NCBI RefSeq assembly: GCF_002379085.1
Contig: NZ_NBZW01000017.1
Location: 1 to 64,000 of the forward strand
Reading direction: 5' to 3'
Length of the DNA: 64,000 nucleotides
Source of the DNA: Polaromonas sp. AET17H-212
GTDB taxonomy: Bacteria; Pseudomonadota; Gammaproteobacteria; Burkholderiales; Burkholderiaceae_C
The position numbers and the translations under genes are program-made. Numbering within the stretch: the first letter of the stretch is position 1; the number at the start of each line of letters is the position of its first letter. Under the pieces are notes generated by a model. It was not told the DNA's origin. It made no database searches and worked only from the letters and a program-made list of their open reading frames with translations. Positions 1 to 8,898 of the stretch are shown here, one piece after another.

Positions 1-147
1 GTACGCATACCTGAAGGACATCCTCGAGCGGCTGCCCACGCAGCCGGCCAGTCGCGTCCAAGAGCTGCTGCCGCATCGCTGGCAGGCCCCTCTCTCCACT
101 ACTTGACCCTGTCGGCCGTCGTCAAGACGGGATCACCGCGCGCTTAC
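1..147 (+). mobile_element. IS66-family element, 3' end
   Basis: The window opens inside an IS66-like element. After the transposase stop about 40 bases run to CGCTTAC at 141-147, the reverse complement of the GTAAGCG terminus typical of IS66 elements. From 148 the sequence reads as the coding strand (minus) of an IS701-type transposase, so the element end is near 147. The other end lies outside the window, so the expected 8-bp target duplication cannot be checked. Confidence 0.75.
2..106 (+). CDS. tnpC: IS66 transposase (TnpC), C-terminal fragment
   Basis: Thirty-four codons in one open frame end at a TGA at 104-106. The peptide contains YLKDILERLPTQ and ELLPHRW, the conserved C-terminal tail of IS66-family DDE transposases (TnpC). 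Only this tail is visible because the window cuts the gene. It belongs to the element that interrupts the neighbouring IS701-like transposase. Family recognition is by eye from the tail motif. Confidence 0.8.
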   Translation, partial: YAYLKDILERLPTQPASRVQELLPHRWQAPLSTT

Positions 148-955
148 GGGACATCGCCAGCGCCCTGACGCTCATCGGCTGAAGCGCTGGCGTGCGTCTG
201 GGCATCACGGGCGGGCGGCCCATACCGCTGTAGGGCTCGGGTGGCAGTGGCTTGACCCCGGGGGGCCAGACCACGACGGCGGACGTGACCCCCACCGCAT
301 AGAGCAAGCCCATGTCGCTGAGGGCCTGACGGAATGCGTTGTCCACGCCGTAGCCGGCATCAGCCAGCACGCAGTGGCGCGGCGCGCCTTCGGCCAGCAA
401 AGTGCGCAGCCGCTCAAGGGCGATCTGCGTCTTCGTGGCGAAGCGCACCTCATCGGGCACGCCGGCCTTGGCGCGGCGTTCAGTATCGGCAGCCCAGTCT
501 TCGGGCAGATACAGCTGCCAGGCCACGGGCAGGCTGCCCTGGGTGCTTGCCAAAGAGATGCTGACGGCCACCTGGCAGTTGTCCTGCTTGCCCAGCATCC
601 CGCAGTACTGGCGGGCTACACCGACCGAATGGCGGCCCTTCTTCGGGAATCCGGTGTCGTCGATGATCCACCAGCCGCCCTGGCTGCAGTCCATCTTCGG
701 TATCACCCACTGGCACACCCGCCGAAGCATCTCTTCATGGGACCACTCGGCTTTGGCCACAAAGTGGTGCAGCGCTTGGTGTCGGGCGCTCGCGTGCATC
801 GGGTCCACCCGCGCGGCCATCGGCTCCACGCTCTTGCGCGACAGCGGGAGCATCAGGCCCGTGCAGTAACCACGAAGGCCGGCGTGCCGGTCCGCGTGAC
901 CCAAGCCTTTACTCAGGTGGTCAAGGTAGAGATCAAAGCGCTCGGCTGTATTCAT
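122..955 (-). pseudogene. IS701-family transposase, truncated by IS66
   Basis: The 277-residue frame begins like an IS701-family DDE_5 transposase. It has the first catalytic aspartate block (IDDTGFPKKG, followed by VGVARQYCG) and the second (LADAGYGVDNAFR). Family members are usually around 400 residues or more. Here homology stops near residue 270, where the IS66 end begins, and the last residues (KRAVIPS) are read from the IS66 terminus. The C-terminal catalytic glutamate region is lost, so the protein should be inactive. The IS701 start side ends near 1010, next to a TTAA at 1013-1016 that overlaps the stop codon of the GST gene. That could be the insertion target, but this is inference. 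Confidence 0.8.
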
Positions 956-1012
956 CGATCCTCCGGCACGAAGTCGAGAGGATCACATCGTAACATTTAT
1001 GACACAGTAAGA

Positions 1013-1654
1013 TTAACGTTGGGCGAATTGGGCCTTGACCTCGGCTTCGAAACCCAGCAGTTTTTGAACGCTGGGACGCATTTCCACTCGCTGCATGTGA
1101 GCTATGCAATGGGTGAATCGCGACAAATCGGGCTTGAGAAAGCCGCTACGACGCATGACCCAGTAGAAATACACATCAGCGCAACTGAATTGGTCCAGGA
1201 ACCACTCGCGTCCGGCAAGCATGTCATCGGCAATCGCCAGCATTTCAAACAGCGACTCGGACCCCAACGCCTTGACATTGTCGGCCGTACCTTCAATCGA
1301 ACAATATCGCTCCGGACGTGCCTGCTGAGTAATCTTGGGATGCAAGCCAGCTGCACACCACGACATGATTGAAATGGCCTTGGCCTGCTCGAGCGGGTCT
1401 TGTGGTAGCAATCCAGCCTGCGGGAACGTGCGGGAAATCCAGATCTGGATGGCCACGTTTTCAGTCAACGGATAACCGTCGATGATTAACGTAGGCACCT
1501 TTCCCTTGGGGTTGAGGCGCAAATACTCTGGGCTGTGGTGCTCGTCACGACTCATGTCGATATTGAGGGTATCGAACTCGGCACCGGCTTCGGTGAGTAG
1601 GACGTAGGGGACCAGGGAGCAGACGACGGGACTGAAGGCGAGAGTGAGTTTCAT
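1013..1654 (-). CDS. Glutathione S-transferase family protein
   Basis: This 213-residue protein has the two-domain GST layout. The N-terminal thioredoxin-fold half has a beta-alpha-beta start (KLTLAFSPVVCSLVP), the cis-proline block GKVPTLIIDG near residue 50, and the glutathione-binding YPLTENVAIQIWI that follows. The C-terminal half is helical (FLDQFSCADVYFYWV). The residue after the first strand is serine/proline-rich, as in beta-class GSTs. AAGGAA precedes the ATG at 1654. It is last in the minus-strand run after the molybdenum hydroxylase genes, which suggests glutathione-dependent handling of a catabolic intermediate. An isomerase role is possible; the substrate is unknown. Confidence 0.85.
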   Translation of the reverse strand: MKLTLAFSPVVCSLVPYVLLTEAGAEFDTLNIDMSRDEHHSPEYLRLNPKGKVPTLIIDGYPLTENVAIQIWISRTFPQAGLLPQDPLEQAKAISIMSWCAAGLHPKITQQARPERYCSIEGTADNVKALGSESLFEMLAIADDMLAGREWFLDQFSCADVYFYWVMRRSGFLKPDLSRFTHCIAHMQRVEMRPSVQKLLGFEAEVKAQFAQR

Positions 1655-1774
1655 GGCGTTCCTTACAAGTTGCGAAAAAGAAAAATTAATTCAGTACACC
1701 CAAGCTGCGGCTTGCAAGTGTCGTTATCCGGGCCGCCGCGCAGAGTAAATTGCGATGATGAGGTTGACTGAGCT

Positions 1775-4219
1775 TCAATCCACCTTTCCTAAAGCACGCA
1801 GCACCTTTTCTGGCGTGATGGGTTGGGACCAGACGTGCGCATCAAAAGGTGCAATAGCATCGTTGATTGCATTCATCACTGCGGCTGGAGCACCAGCGGT
1901 GCCAGCTTCTCCAGCGCCTTTCGCACCGAGCTGACTGCTTTGCGTTGGCGTTTGTACGTGGGCCACTTCGATGTCGGGCATCTCGGCGCTCATCGGCACC
2001 AGGTAGTCGGCCATACTGGCATTGCGCATCAGGCCTTCGTCGTCGTAGAGGCACTCTTCAAGCAATGCGCCACCAATGCCCTGAACGATGGCACCGCGGA
2101 TCTGCTCGTCCACCAGCTTGGGGTTGATGACACGACCACAGTCCTCAACCGCCCAATGCTTGAGCAGCTTGACAAAGCCCGTCTCAGGATCGACCTCGAC
2201 ATAGGACGCCTGCACGCCGTTGGTAAAAATGAACGGGTAAGCGCGTTGGGCATAGTGACGGGTGACCACCAACTCCGGCGTGAACTCTGGTGGCAGCAGA
2301 TCAGAGCGGTAATAGGCAATGCGTCCAAGTTCGGCCAGCGACAGCAGGCTGGCCTTGCTGCTCGCATCGATCACTTCGCCGCGACGTACGTCCAGTTCAA
2401 TCGCGTCGCGCTTGAGAATAACGGCTGCCACCTTCAGGATGTTTGCGCGCAGGGCCTTGCCAGACTGCAGCACAGCCTCGCCACCAATGCCCGCGCCGCG
2501 TGATGCCCAAGTGCCACCGCCGTAGGGCGTAACATCCGTGTCGCCCGTGACCACACGAACCTTGGTCAGGTCCACGCCGACCGCGTCTGCCGTAACCTGC
2601 CGGTAAATGCCTTCGGTGCCTTGCCCCTGTTCTCCGACGCTCACCAGCACCGTTACGGTGCCGGACGGATCAAGGCGCGTGGTCGCCCCGTCCTGCGAAG
2701 CAATACGTGCGCCACCAACACCATAAAAAGACGCGCTGGGGTTGGTCAACTCGATCAGCGTCGCAAAGCCGATGCCGCGGTAGATTCCGCGCTCGCGCAA
2801 AGCGGCCTGTTCGGCCCGCAGCGCCGGGTAGTCCATCAGCGATTCAATTTTGTCGAGACAGGCCTGATGCGACAGCACTTCCATCCGGATACCGCTGGCG
2901 CCCGTGGCCGGAAATGCATCATCAGGAATCACGTTCCGACGGCGAAATGCCAGCGGGTCCATGCCAATGCGCTGCGCCGCCAGGTCCACCAGCCCCTCAG
3001 TCACAGCACAGGCGATCGGATGACCCACACCACGGTACTGACAGGTCGGCGTCTTGTTCTGGAACACCACATCCAGCTTGGCGCGGTAGTGCTGATGCTT
3101 GTAAGGGCCGCCTACCAGATTGACGACCTGATTGCCTTCAATCGCACTGGTACGCGGGAACATCGAATAGGGGCCGACCCCTGTCAGGTCTTCCATGTCG
3201 AACGCCAGAATATCCCCATCACGCGTGGCGGCCAGACGAGCCTTGACGCGATGATGGCGCGCATGGATATCGCTGGTAAACGACTCCAGGCGGTCAGCAA
3301 CAAATTTCACGGGCCTGCGGCACATCATCGAAAGAGCCACGGTTGCAAAATCATCCGGATAGGCATGCACCTTAATGCCGAACGAACCGCCGACATCCTT
3401 GCACAGCACGCGCACCGCGGTCTCGGACAAGGAGAACTGCCGGGCATACAGGTCCTGCATCATGTGCGGAGCCTGGCAGGAGTGGTAGACGGTCAGACGC
3501 TGGTCCGCACTGTTCCAATCGGCGATCTGACTGCGTGGCTCCAGGGTCACACCAGTATGACGCCCGAACTCGAAGGTGATGTCCACCACCTCGTCTGCCC
3601 GCGCGAAGGCTTCATCCACGCCGCCGGTGTCCAGGCTGCGCGAAAAACACAGGTTATCCCCCAACTCGTCATGAATCAGCGGCTCATCCGGCCTCAGGGC
3701 TGTCTCGATGTTGACCACGGGCGGCAGGCGCTCGAAGTCGACCATCACGAACTGCAATGCGTCTTCGGCCTGCTCACGCGTCTCGGCGACGATGGCCACG
3801 ACCGCTTCGCCCTGCCAGCAAGCGCGTTCAATCGCCAGTGGGTACTGCGGCGCGGATTTCATGCCTTTCAGATGTTCCAGGGTAGCCACCCAGGGCTTGC
3901 AGACTTTGGCAATGTCATTGCCATCGGCCACCATGATCACGCCGGGCATGGATTTGGCCGCCTCGGCATCGATGGAGAGTATGCGGCAGTGCGCCACCGG
4001 ACTGCGCCAGAACACCACGTGGGCCATGCGGGGTAGCACGATGTCATCGACATAGGTCCCCTGCCCCTGAACCAGGCGGCGAATGCCAGGACGCTCGGAG
4101 CTCGCACCGATGTAGCGTTGATCAGTGGTCACCGGGCGGAGAAGATCAGCCACTTTGGTGGGACGTTCGCGGGTCTCGACGGCGTTGACAGCCTGCGGAT
4201 GGATGGTCGTCGTGCTCAT
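1775..4219 (-). CDS. Molybdenum hydroxylase, molybdopterin-binding large subunit
   Basis: This 814-residue protein is the xanthine oxidase/CO dehydrogenase-type large subunit that carries the molybdopterin cytosine dinucleotide cofactor. Its N-terminal ab-hammerhead region includes RPGIRRLVQGQGTYVDDI and is followed by the two molybdopterin-binding domains (KDVGGSFGIK, EQGQGTEGIYRQ, GAKGAGEAGTAG). The active-site loop reads CQYRGVGHP. It lacks the AYxCSFR loop of true (form I) CO dehydrogenase, so it more likely hydroxylates an aromatic or heterocyclic carbon using water. The start overlaps the stop of the [2Fe-2S] gene by ATGA, with GGGAG upstream. It acts with the next two genes as an LMS heterotrimer. 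The substrate is not identifiable here. Confidence 0.88.
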   Translation of the reverse strand: MSTTTIHPQAVNAVETRERPTKVADLLRPVTTDQRYIGASSERPGIRRLVQGQGTYVDDIVLPRMAHVVFWRSPVAHCRILSIDAEAAKSMPGVIMVADGNDIAKVCKPWVATLEHLKGMKSAPQYPLAIERACWQGEAVVAIVAETREQAEDALQFVMVDFERLPPVVNIETALRPDEPLIHDELGDNLCFSRSLDTGGVDEAFARADEVVDITFEFGRHTGVTLEPRSQIADWNSADQRLTVYHSCQAPHMMQDLYARQFSLSETAVRVLCKDVGGSFGIKVHAYPDDFATVALSMMCRRPVKFVADRLESFTSDIHARHHRVKARLAATRDGDILAFDMEDLTGVGPYSMFPRTSAIEGNQVVNLVGGPYKHQHYRAKLDVVFQNKTPTCQYRGVGHPIACAVTEGLVDLAAQRIGMDPLAFRRRNVIPDDAFPATGASGIRMEVLSHQACLDKIESLMDYPALRAEQAALRERGIYRGIGFATLIELTNPSASFYGVGGARIASQDGATTRLDPSGTVTVLVSVGEQGQGTEGIYRQVTADAVGVDLTKVRVVTGDTDVTPYGGGTWASRGAGIGGEAVLQSGKALRANILKVAAVILKRDAIELDVRRGEVIDASSKASLLSLAELGRIAYYRSDLLPPEFTPELVVTRHYAQRAYPFIFTNGVQASYVEVDPETGFVKLLKHWAVEDCGRVINPKLVDEQIRGAIVQGIGGALLEECLYDDEGLMRNASMADYLVPMSAEMPDIEVAHVQTPTQSSQLGAKGAGEAGTAGAPAAVMNAINDAIAPFDAHVWSQPITPEKVLRALGKVD

Positions 4220-4716
4220 GCGACGCTCCCTGCGGTCACACGACCGGCTCGGATGGCAAGCGTTTCACAAATGGCATCCACTATGGAGTGGTAACCCGTA
4301 CAACGGCAATAGTTGCCGCTGATCCACTCGCGCACTTCAGACCGTGTGGCATCAGGCTTGCTCTCCAGCAGCTCTTTGGCGGCCATGACCATGCCTGATG
4401 TGCAAAAACCGCACTGCAAGGCGTTGTGCCGCACAAAGGCCTCTTGCAGGTCCTGCACGTCACCGTCCTGGCTCAGGCCTTCAATGGTTCTGACCTTGCA
4501 ACCGTTGGCCTGTACCGCCAGGGTCAGGCAACCGCGCACGATCTTCCCTTCGACCTCAACAGTGCAGGCACCGCAAACCCCGTGCTCACAGCCCAGGTGC
4601 GACCCCTTGAGTCCGAGTTCATTGCGCACGAAGTCAACCAGATGCTGGCGCGGTTGGACACTGCACCTGTGGGCCTGGCCATTCACGGTCAGGTCAATCG
4701 TCTGAAGATCAGCCAT
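4216..4716 (-). CDS. Molybdenum hydroxylase, [2Fe-2S] small subunit
   Basis: This 166-residue protein is the electron-transfer subunit of the xanthine oxidase family. The N-terminal plant-type ferredoxin cluster is bound by CEHGVCGACTV and a following Cys (GCL). The C-terminal four-helix domain binds the second cluster through QCGFCTSG and NYCRCTGYH. Length and motif order are normal for CoxS/NdhS/HcrC-like subunits. It overlaps the large-subunit gene by four bases and follows the FAD subunit gene by about 32 bases, so the three are co-transcribed. Electrons should pass from the molybdenum centre through its two clusters to FAD. Confidence 0.92.
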   Translation of the reverse strand: MADLQTIDLTVNGQAHRCSVQPRQHLVDFVRNELGLKGSHLGCEHGVCGACTVEVEGKIVRGCLTLAVQANGCKVRTIEGLSQDGDVQDLQEAFVRHNALQCGFCTSGMVMAAKELLESKPDATRSEVREWISGNYCRCTGYHSIVDAICETLAIRAGRVTAGSVA

Positions 4717-4748
4717 GGGAGTTTCCTAAAGTCTGTGGTGTGTGTGGA

Positions 4749-5624
4749 TCAGGCGCGGAGCGCCATGCGACTGTGGTGAGCGGCCGTAAGCAGCCGGGTG
4801 ACCAGCACGGTGGCAAGGTGCAGCTTGGTGCCACCCTCGTTGTGCAGATCAGCCATCGGATCCAGCTCTTGCTTGAGCGAAACGACAACCGAAGCCAGCG
4901 CGGCGTCGTTAAGTTGCCCACCCTCAAGCAAGGCCTCGGTCGCAGGAGCACGCAACGGGGTAGCGCCGAGACCCAGAAAGCTCAGGCGAATTCGCGTCAG
5001 GGTGCTGCCGTCGAAGCGGGCCGCGATGGCCAGGCCTGCGATGGCGTAATCACCGTGTCGACGCGCCAGTTCGTCAAACCCGAACCAGTCGGCGGTACTC
5101 GTGACAGGCACATCCGCGCTGACAATGATTTCGTCGGGCTGAAGATCGGTGGTGTACAAATCCCTGAAAAAATCCTTCGCTCCGATGCGCCGCTGGCCCT
5201 TGGGTCCCTGCACCACCACCACACCGTCGAGCGCAACCAGGCAACAGGGCCATTCCGCTGCGGGGTCACCATAAGCAATGGAGCCGCCCCACGTACCGGC
5301 GTTGCGGATCGCCCGGTGAGCGATGTGTGGCGCGGCAGCGCTCAGCATGGGCGCATGCTCGGCCACGAGGTCCGACGACTCGATGCTGCTGTGGGTGACC
5401 AGCGCACCGATATGCAAACGGTCACCACGCACCTCGATACGACGCAGCGCATCAATGCCGGCGATGTCAATCAGAAGGGTCGGCTCTGACAAACGCATGT
5501 TGAGCGTCGCCAGCAAGGTCTGGCCACCGGCCAGAATGCGGGCATCGTCGCCATGCTCGCCTAGCAGCGCCAGGGCGGCAGCGACACTGTCCACCTTCAC
5601 ATAGTCAAATTGAGCAGATTTCAT
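4749..5624 (-). CDS. Molybdenum hydroxylase, FAD-binding medium subunit
   Basis: This 291-residue FAD subunit belongs to the xanthine oxidase/CO dehydrogenase medium-chain family. The typical start (KSAQFDYVKVDSVAAALALL) leads to the FAD pyrophosphate-binding loop ILAGGQTLLATLNMR near residues 31-45. A second block (AHRAIRNAGTWGGSIAYGDPAAEWP) sits near residues 104-128, followed by the CO_deh_flav_C domain. AAGGAC precedes the start at 5624. The order FAD, Fe-S, Mo (M-S-L) matches cox/ndh-type operons. It should pass electrons from the Fe-S subunit to an external acceptor. Confidence 0.9.
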   Translation of the reverse strand: MKSAQFDYVKVDSVAAALALLGEHGDDARILAGGQTLLATLNMRLSEPTLLIDIAGIDALRRIEVRGDRLHIGALVTHSSIESSDLVAEHAPMLSAAAPHIAHRAIRNAGTWGGSIAYGDPAAEWPCCLVALDGVVVVQGPKGQRRIGAKDFFRDLYTTDLQPDEIIVSADVPVTSTADWFGFDELARRHGDYAIAGLAIAARFDGSTLTRIRLSFLGLGATPLRAPATEALLEGGQLNDAALASVVVSLKQELDPMADLHNEGGTKLHLATVLVTRLLTAAHHSRMALRA

Positions 5625-5660
5625 GGAGTCCTTGCGGGTCTGATGTGGGGTGAACCGGGA

Positions 5661-6317
5661 TTAAAAGAGCCGGGCGCCAAGCCACACGCCCAGAGAGGTG
5701 GAGGCGCAGCCCAATGCGAACCACAGCACCCGGCTGAACTCGCCAAATCCGGACGTGGGGGCCAGTGGGACCGGCGAAGCCCGGTTCACTGCCACGGCAG
5801 GCTTGGATGCGGTGGCCGCGGCCGCGCCGTCAACCGCGCTATCTGTGCAAACTGGCGCCTCGGCAACCGGTTCAGCCTGCGGCTCCAGTTGAAGTCGCAA
5901 AGCGCCAAAAAACTGATCCGCCAGCTGCTTGGCGGAGGCGTCCATCATGCGTCCACCGATCTGACCGAGCTTGCCACCCACAGAAGCCTTGACGGTGTAG
6001 GTCAGATGGGTGCCATCCGGCGACTCCAGCAAGGCAATCTGGGAACGACCGGACGCCATGCCAGCAGCACCACCAGAGCCCTCAAAGCTCATGACGCAGC
6101 CTTCGTTGGGCACGACCTCTGACAGGGTGACCTTGCCGCTGAAACGAGCGCGAACTGGGCCCACTTTGATCATGACCCGGGCCTTGCGAACCGTGTCGGA
6201 CTCTTCGATGACCTCCTCGCAGCCCGGGACACAGGCTTGGAGCACTTGCGCATCGTTGAGGGCGGACCAGACTCGCTCTCGCGAGGCGTTAATTGCAACT
6301 TCTCCAGCTAATTCCAT
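5661..6317 (-). CDS. coxG: CoxG-like SRPBCC protein with C-terminal membrane anchor
   Basis: The protein starts MELAGEVAINASRERVW, the usual CoxG beginning, so I place the start at 6317 rather than at 6332. Its SRPBCC (START-like) domain spans about residues 1-150 and contains LQACVPGCEEVIEESDT and SVGGKLGQIGGRMMDA. A low-complexity Ala/Pro linker then leads to a C-terminal hydrophobic segment ending WLGARLF, a likely inner-membrane anchor. CoxG recruits or helps assemble CO dehydrogenase at the membrane in Oligotropha-type systems. A similar role for this hydroxylase is inferred. It is first in the coxG-M-S-L-gst run, just downstream of the shared operator region. Confidence 0.85.
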   Translation of the reverse strand: MELAGEVAINASRERVWSALNDAQVLQACVPGCEEVIEESDTVRKARVMIKVGPVRARFSGKVTLSEVVPNEGCVMSFEGSGGAAGMASGRSQIALLESPDGTHLTYTVKASVGGKLGQIGGRMMDASAKQLADQFFGALRLQLEPQAEPVAEAPVCTDSAVDGAAAATASKPAVAVNRASPVPLAPTSGFGEFSRVLWFALGCASTSLGVWLGARLF

Positions 6318-6380
6318 GGGATGCCTGCACAATCTGTGTATAAAAACTGGCCCGCTTGCGGGTTTGCACTGATGGCCGTA

Positions 6381-6427
6381 TTAACCAACCGTTAAACAAT
6401 GATATCCATGATTGACAATTTGGTAAA
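6381..6427. promoter_or_regulatory. Paired TetR-type operator, copy 1
   Basis: Two inverted copies of TTWACC-N6-TMAA lie between coxG and tetR: TTAACC-AACCGT-TAAA on plus at 6381-6396, and TTTACC-AAATTG-TCAA on minus at 6412-6427. They start 31 bases apart. The same pair, in the same orientation and with the same 31-base spacing, occurs upstream of dctQ. The second copy lies inside the first annotated codons of tetR, which supports a later tetR start. Binding by this TetR protein is inferred. Confidence 0.6.
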
Positions 6428-7148
6428 TAGAAAAAGCACCCGTGGTAACCCTGAAACCGCGACAGATTTGAGCGATGTGGCCGCCAATGAGGTCCCTGCG
6501 CCTGCCAAAAGGCGGCGAATGTCGGTGGAAGATCGCGAGCGCCACATCGTGGACGGCGCCATCACCTTCTTCTCTGAACATGGCTTTGACGCGCAGATGC
6601 GCGAGCTGGCCACGGCCATCGGCGTGACCCACACGCTGGTCTACCACTACTTTCCGACCAAACAGGCCCTGATCGACCGGGTTTATATTGAAGTGTTCGT
6701 CGGTCGCTGGAAGCCCGAGTGGGAGGACCTGCTGAACGCCAAGAGCCTGAGCGCCGAGGAAAAGCTGATCCAGTTCTACGTCGACTACGCGCGCACGGTG
6801 CTGGCGCGGGAGTTCGTCCGCATCCTGATTTTTTCGGGCCTGACCGACCGCAGCATCACCGACCGCTTTTTTAAGATGCTGGGCGACAAGCTGTTTCCCC
6901 GCATCATTCGCGAGACCCGACGCCATCGCGGCTGCAAGAGTCGCAGCAAGACCACGGTGCGTGAACACGAACTGCTGATGGGGCTGCACGGCGGCATTTT
7001 CTACGGCGGTTTGCGCCGGTTCGTCTATGGCCAGGCCATGCACGACGACAGTCCGGCGATGGACGACGAAACCATCATTACCGACCGTGTGCGCAGCTAT
7101 CTGCAAGCGAGTCTTGAACTCGAACCCCGCGCAAGCGAAGACACCTGA
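6399..7148 (+). CDS. TetR/AcrR-family transcriptional regulator
   Basis: The N-terminal helix-turn-helix of the TetR family is clear: RERHIVDGAITFFSEHGFD, then MRELATAIGVTHTLVYHYFPTKQAL. The ligand-binding half is helical and unassigned. The longest frame starts at 6399 without a Shine-Dalgarno and covers an operator copy. ATG at 6519 has AAAAGGCGG upstream and starts just before the HTH, so it may be the real start. It is divergent from coxG and followed by the VOC and monooxygenase genes. It probably represses the cluster from the two paired operators and responds to a substrate or intermediate. Confidence 0.85.
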   Translation: MISMIDNLVNRKSTRGNPETATDLSDVAANEVPAPAKRRRMSVEDRERHIVDGAITFFSEHGFDAQMRELATAIGVTHTLVYHYFPTKQALIDRVYIEVFVGRWKPEWEDLLNAKSLSAEEKLIQFYVDYARTVLAREFVRILIFSGLTDRSITDRFFKMLGDKLFPRIIRETRRHRGCKSRSKTTVREHELLMGLHGGIFYGGLRRFVYGQAMHDDSPAMDDETIITDRVRSYLQASLELEPRASEDT

Positions 7149-7164
7149 CACCACCACCACCCCT

Positions 7165-7611
7165 ATGAACCTGGCCATCAACCACTTTTCCATTCGCACA
7201 ACCGACCTGCAGGCCACACAGCAGTTCTATGAGCAGGTGCTGAGCCTGACTGTCGGACCACGACCTGAGTTCCCGTTTCCCGGGGTGTGGATGTACAGCG
7301 GCGACCATGGCGACATCGCCAATGCGGTAGTGCACGTCATTGGCATCGATCCCTCAGACACAGCGGGGCTTGCCAATTACCTGGGCGACCGGAACAGTTC
7401 GACCCTGCACGGCACGGGCTGCATCGATCACGTGGCATTCAGCGCCACCGGGCTGGACGTCATGCTCAAACACCTCGCACACCTGGACATTGAAGTGCGT
7501 GAACGCACTGTTCCCAGCCTGGGACTGCACCAGGTATTCCTGGACGACCCCAATGGCGTCGTGGTAGAGCTTAACTACCCGGCCAGCGAAAAACTCAGCG
7601 CTGCAGCCTGA
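7165..7611 (+). CDS. VOC-family (glyoxalase/extradiol dioxygenase fold) protein
   Basis: This 148-residue single-unit VOC protein begins MNLAINHFSIRTTDL and has paired beta-alpha-beta-beta-beta modules. Candidate metal ligands are His7 (NHFSIRT), the histidine in IDHVAFSAT and the glutamate in VVVELNYP. The length fits glyoxalase-like enzymes rather than two-domain catechol dioxygenases. It lies 16 bases after tetR and 10 bases before the monooxygenase gene. It may therefore process the hydroxylated product, for example in ring opening, isomerisation or decarboxylation. The reaction cannot be named from sequence alone. Confidence 0.8.
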   Translation: MNLAINHFSIRTTDLQATQQFYEQVLSLTVGPRPEFPFPGVWMYSGDHGDIANAVVHVIGIDPSDTAGLANYLGDRNSSTLHGTGCIDHVAFSATGLDVMLKHLAHLDIEVRERTVPSLGLHQVFLDDPNGVVVELNYPASEKLSAAA

Positions 7612-7620
7612 ACGCGCTGC

Positions 7621-8838
7621 ATGGCACACGTTCTCATTGCAGGCGGGTCCCTCGGCGGACTCATGTGCGCCAACCTGCTCGCGCGAGCCGGACACCAGGT
7701 CTCGGTGTTTGAAAAGGCCGCCAGCGCGCTGGATGGTCGGGGCGCCGGCATCGTCACCCACAGCGCGCTGATCCAGGGACTGTATCGGTGCGGCATGCCT
7801 GTGGGCACCGAGTTAGGCGTCTCTGTCCCGTCGCGCATCACCCTCGGGCAGCAGGGCGATGTTCTGGGCGAGCTGAATATGCCGCAGGTGTTGACCTCCT
7901 GGAGCCGGCTCTACCAGATCCTGCACGGGCTCTTGCATGAAGCGCCCAGGGCCACGCTGCATCGCGGGGTTGTCGTCTACGGATTCACTGAGACCGGCAC
8001 GGGCGTCAATCTGCAAACCAGCACCGGCGACAGCACCGGCGACCTGCTGATCGGTTGCGATGGCCTGCGCTCGTCGATCCGGCGACAACTCTGGCCTGCA
8101 AGCTCGCCAGTCTATGCGGGCTACGTGGCCTGGCGTGGTGTGTGCCCCGAGAGCTTGTTGTCACACGAGTGCCTGAATACCGTGTTTGAGCGGTTCGGTT
8201 TTTGCCTGCCAGCCGGTGAACAGCTGATTGGCTATCCGGTTGCAGGACCGGGCAACCAATGTGCCGCGGGTCAGCGCGCCTGGAACTTTGTCTGGTACCG
8301 CGCAGCCGCAACCGGCCGTCAGTTGGAGACGCTGCTGACCGACGACAACGGCCAGCACCATCCCGAGGGCATCGCGCCGCACAAGGTGTCCCGCCAGCAA
8401 GTCGAGCGGATGCGAAATGACGCAAGGAACCTGCTTGCACCTGTGTTCGCAGAGATTGTTGAGAAGACCCTGGAACCCTTTTTGCAACCCATCAGTGATC
8501 TGGCAACGCCGCAGATGGTTCAGGGTCGCGTGGCCCTGCTGGGTGACGCCGCTTACGTGGCAAGGCCCCATGTTGGCATGGGCGTCACCAAGGCGATGCA
8601 GGATGCGCTTGCGCTGGAAGCCGCTTTCAGCGAGCACGGCGCAACGTCAGCAGCGTTAGTCGCCTATTCCGAAGCGAGGACTTCGATCAATCGCCAACTC
8701 GTGGATCGCGGCCGTCACCTTGGCGCCTACATGCAAAGCTCAGCGCTTGAAGGATCAACGTTGCCTCCTCGCGCAGCTGCCAAAGTGATGTCAGAGACTG
8801 CCATCGACCTCGATTTTCCTGCTGCCACAATGGTTTGA
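7621..8838 (+). CDS. FAD-dependent aromatic monooxygenase (2,6-dihydroxypyridine hydroxylase-like)
   Basis: This 405-residue flavoprotein monooxygenase of the p-hydroxybenzoate hydroxylase superfamily has all three usual motifs: a dinucleotide-binding start (LIAGGSLGGLMCANLLARAG), the DG motif (LLIGCDGLRSSIRR) and the GD motif (VALLGDAAYVARPHVGMG). The GGS-x-GG variant and the overall layout recall 2,6-dihydroxypyridine 3-hydroxylase and related heterocycle hydroxylases. It would insert one oxygen into an activated aromatic ring using NAD(P)H and O2. With the molybdenum hydroxylase it suggests sequential hydroxylation of an N-heterocycle; that pathway is inference. Confidence 0.82.
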   Translation: MAHVLIAGGSLGGLMCANLLARAGHQVSVFEKAASALDGRGAGIVTHSALIQGLYRCGMPVGTELGVSVPSRITLGQQGDVLGELNMPQVLTSWSRLYQILHGLLHEAPRATLHRGVVVYGFTETGTGVNLQTSTGDSTGDLLIGCDGLRSSIRRQLWPASSPVYAGYVAWRGVCPESLLSHECLNTVFERFGFCLPAGEQLIGYPVAGPGNQCAAGQRAWNFVWYRAAATGRQLETLLTDDNGQHHPEGIAPHKVSRQQVERMRNDARNLLAPVFAEIVEKTLEPFLQPISDLATPQMVQGRVALLGDAAYVARPHVGMGVTKAMQDALALEAAFSEHGATSAALVAYSEARTSINRQLVDRGRHLGAYMQSSALEGSTLPPRAAAKVMSETAIDLDFPAATMV

Positions 8839-8898
8839 ACCAAAAAAAATGGACGGTGAATGCGCTGTCGCATTCACCGCCCCGTGGCCATCATCCCA

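Noticed and set aside
374-1372. Long plus-strand ORF of 332 codons
   Set aside because: It lies antisense to the IS701 transposase and GST genes and has no family likeness or start signal.
2621-4036. Plus-strand ORF of 471 codons
   Set aside because: It is the complement of the molybdenum hydroxylase large subunit, a common shadow in high-GC DNA.
1775-6317. Carbon monoxide dehydrogenase (CoxLMS)
   Set aside because: The active-site loop is CQYRGVGHP, not the AYxCSFR of true CO dehydrogenase; CoxG also accompanies other molybdenum hydroxylases.
6381-7217. Minus-strand ORF opposite tetR
   Set aside because: It is antisense to a clear TetR protein and would cross the paired operator.
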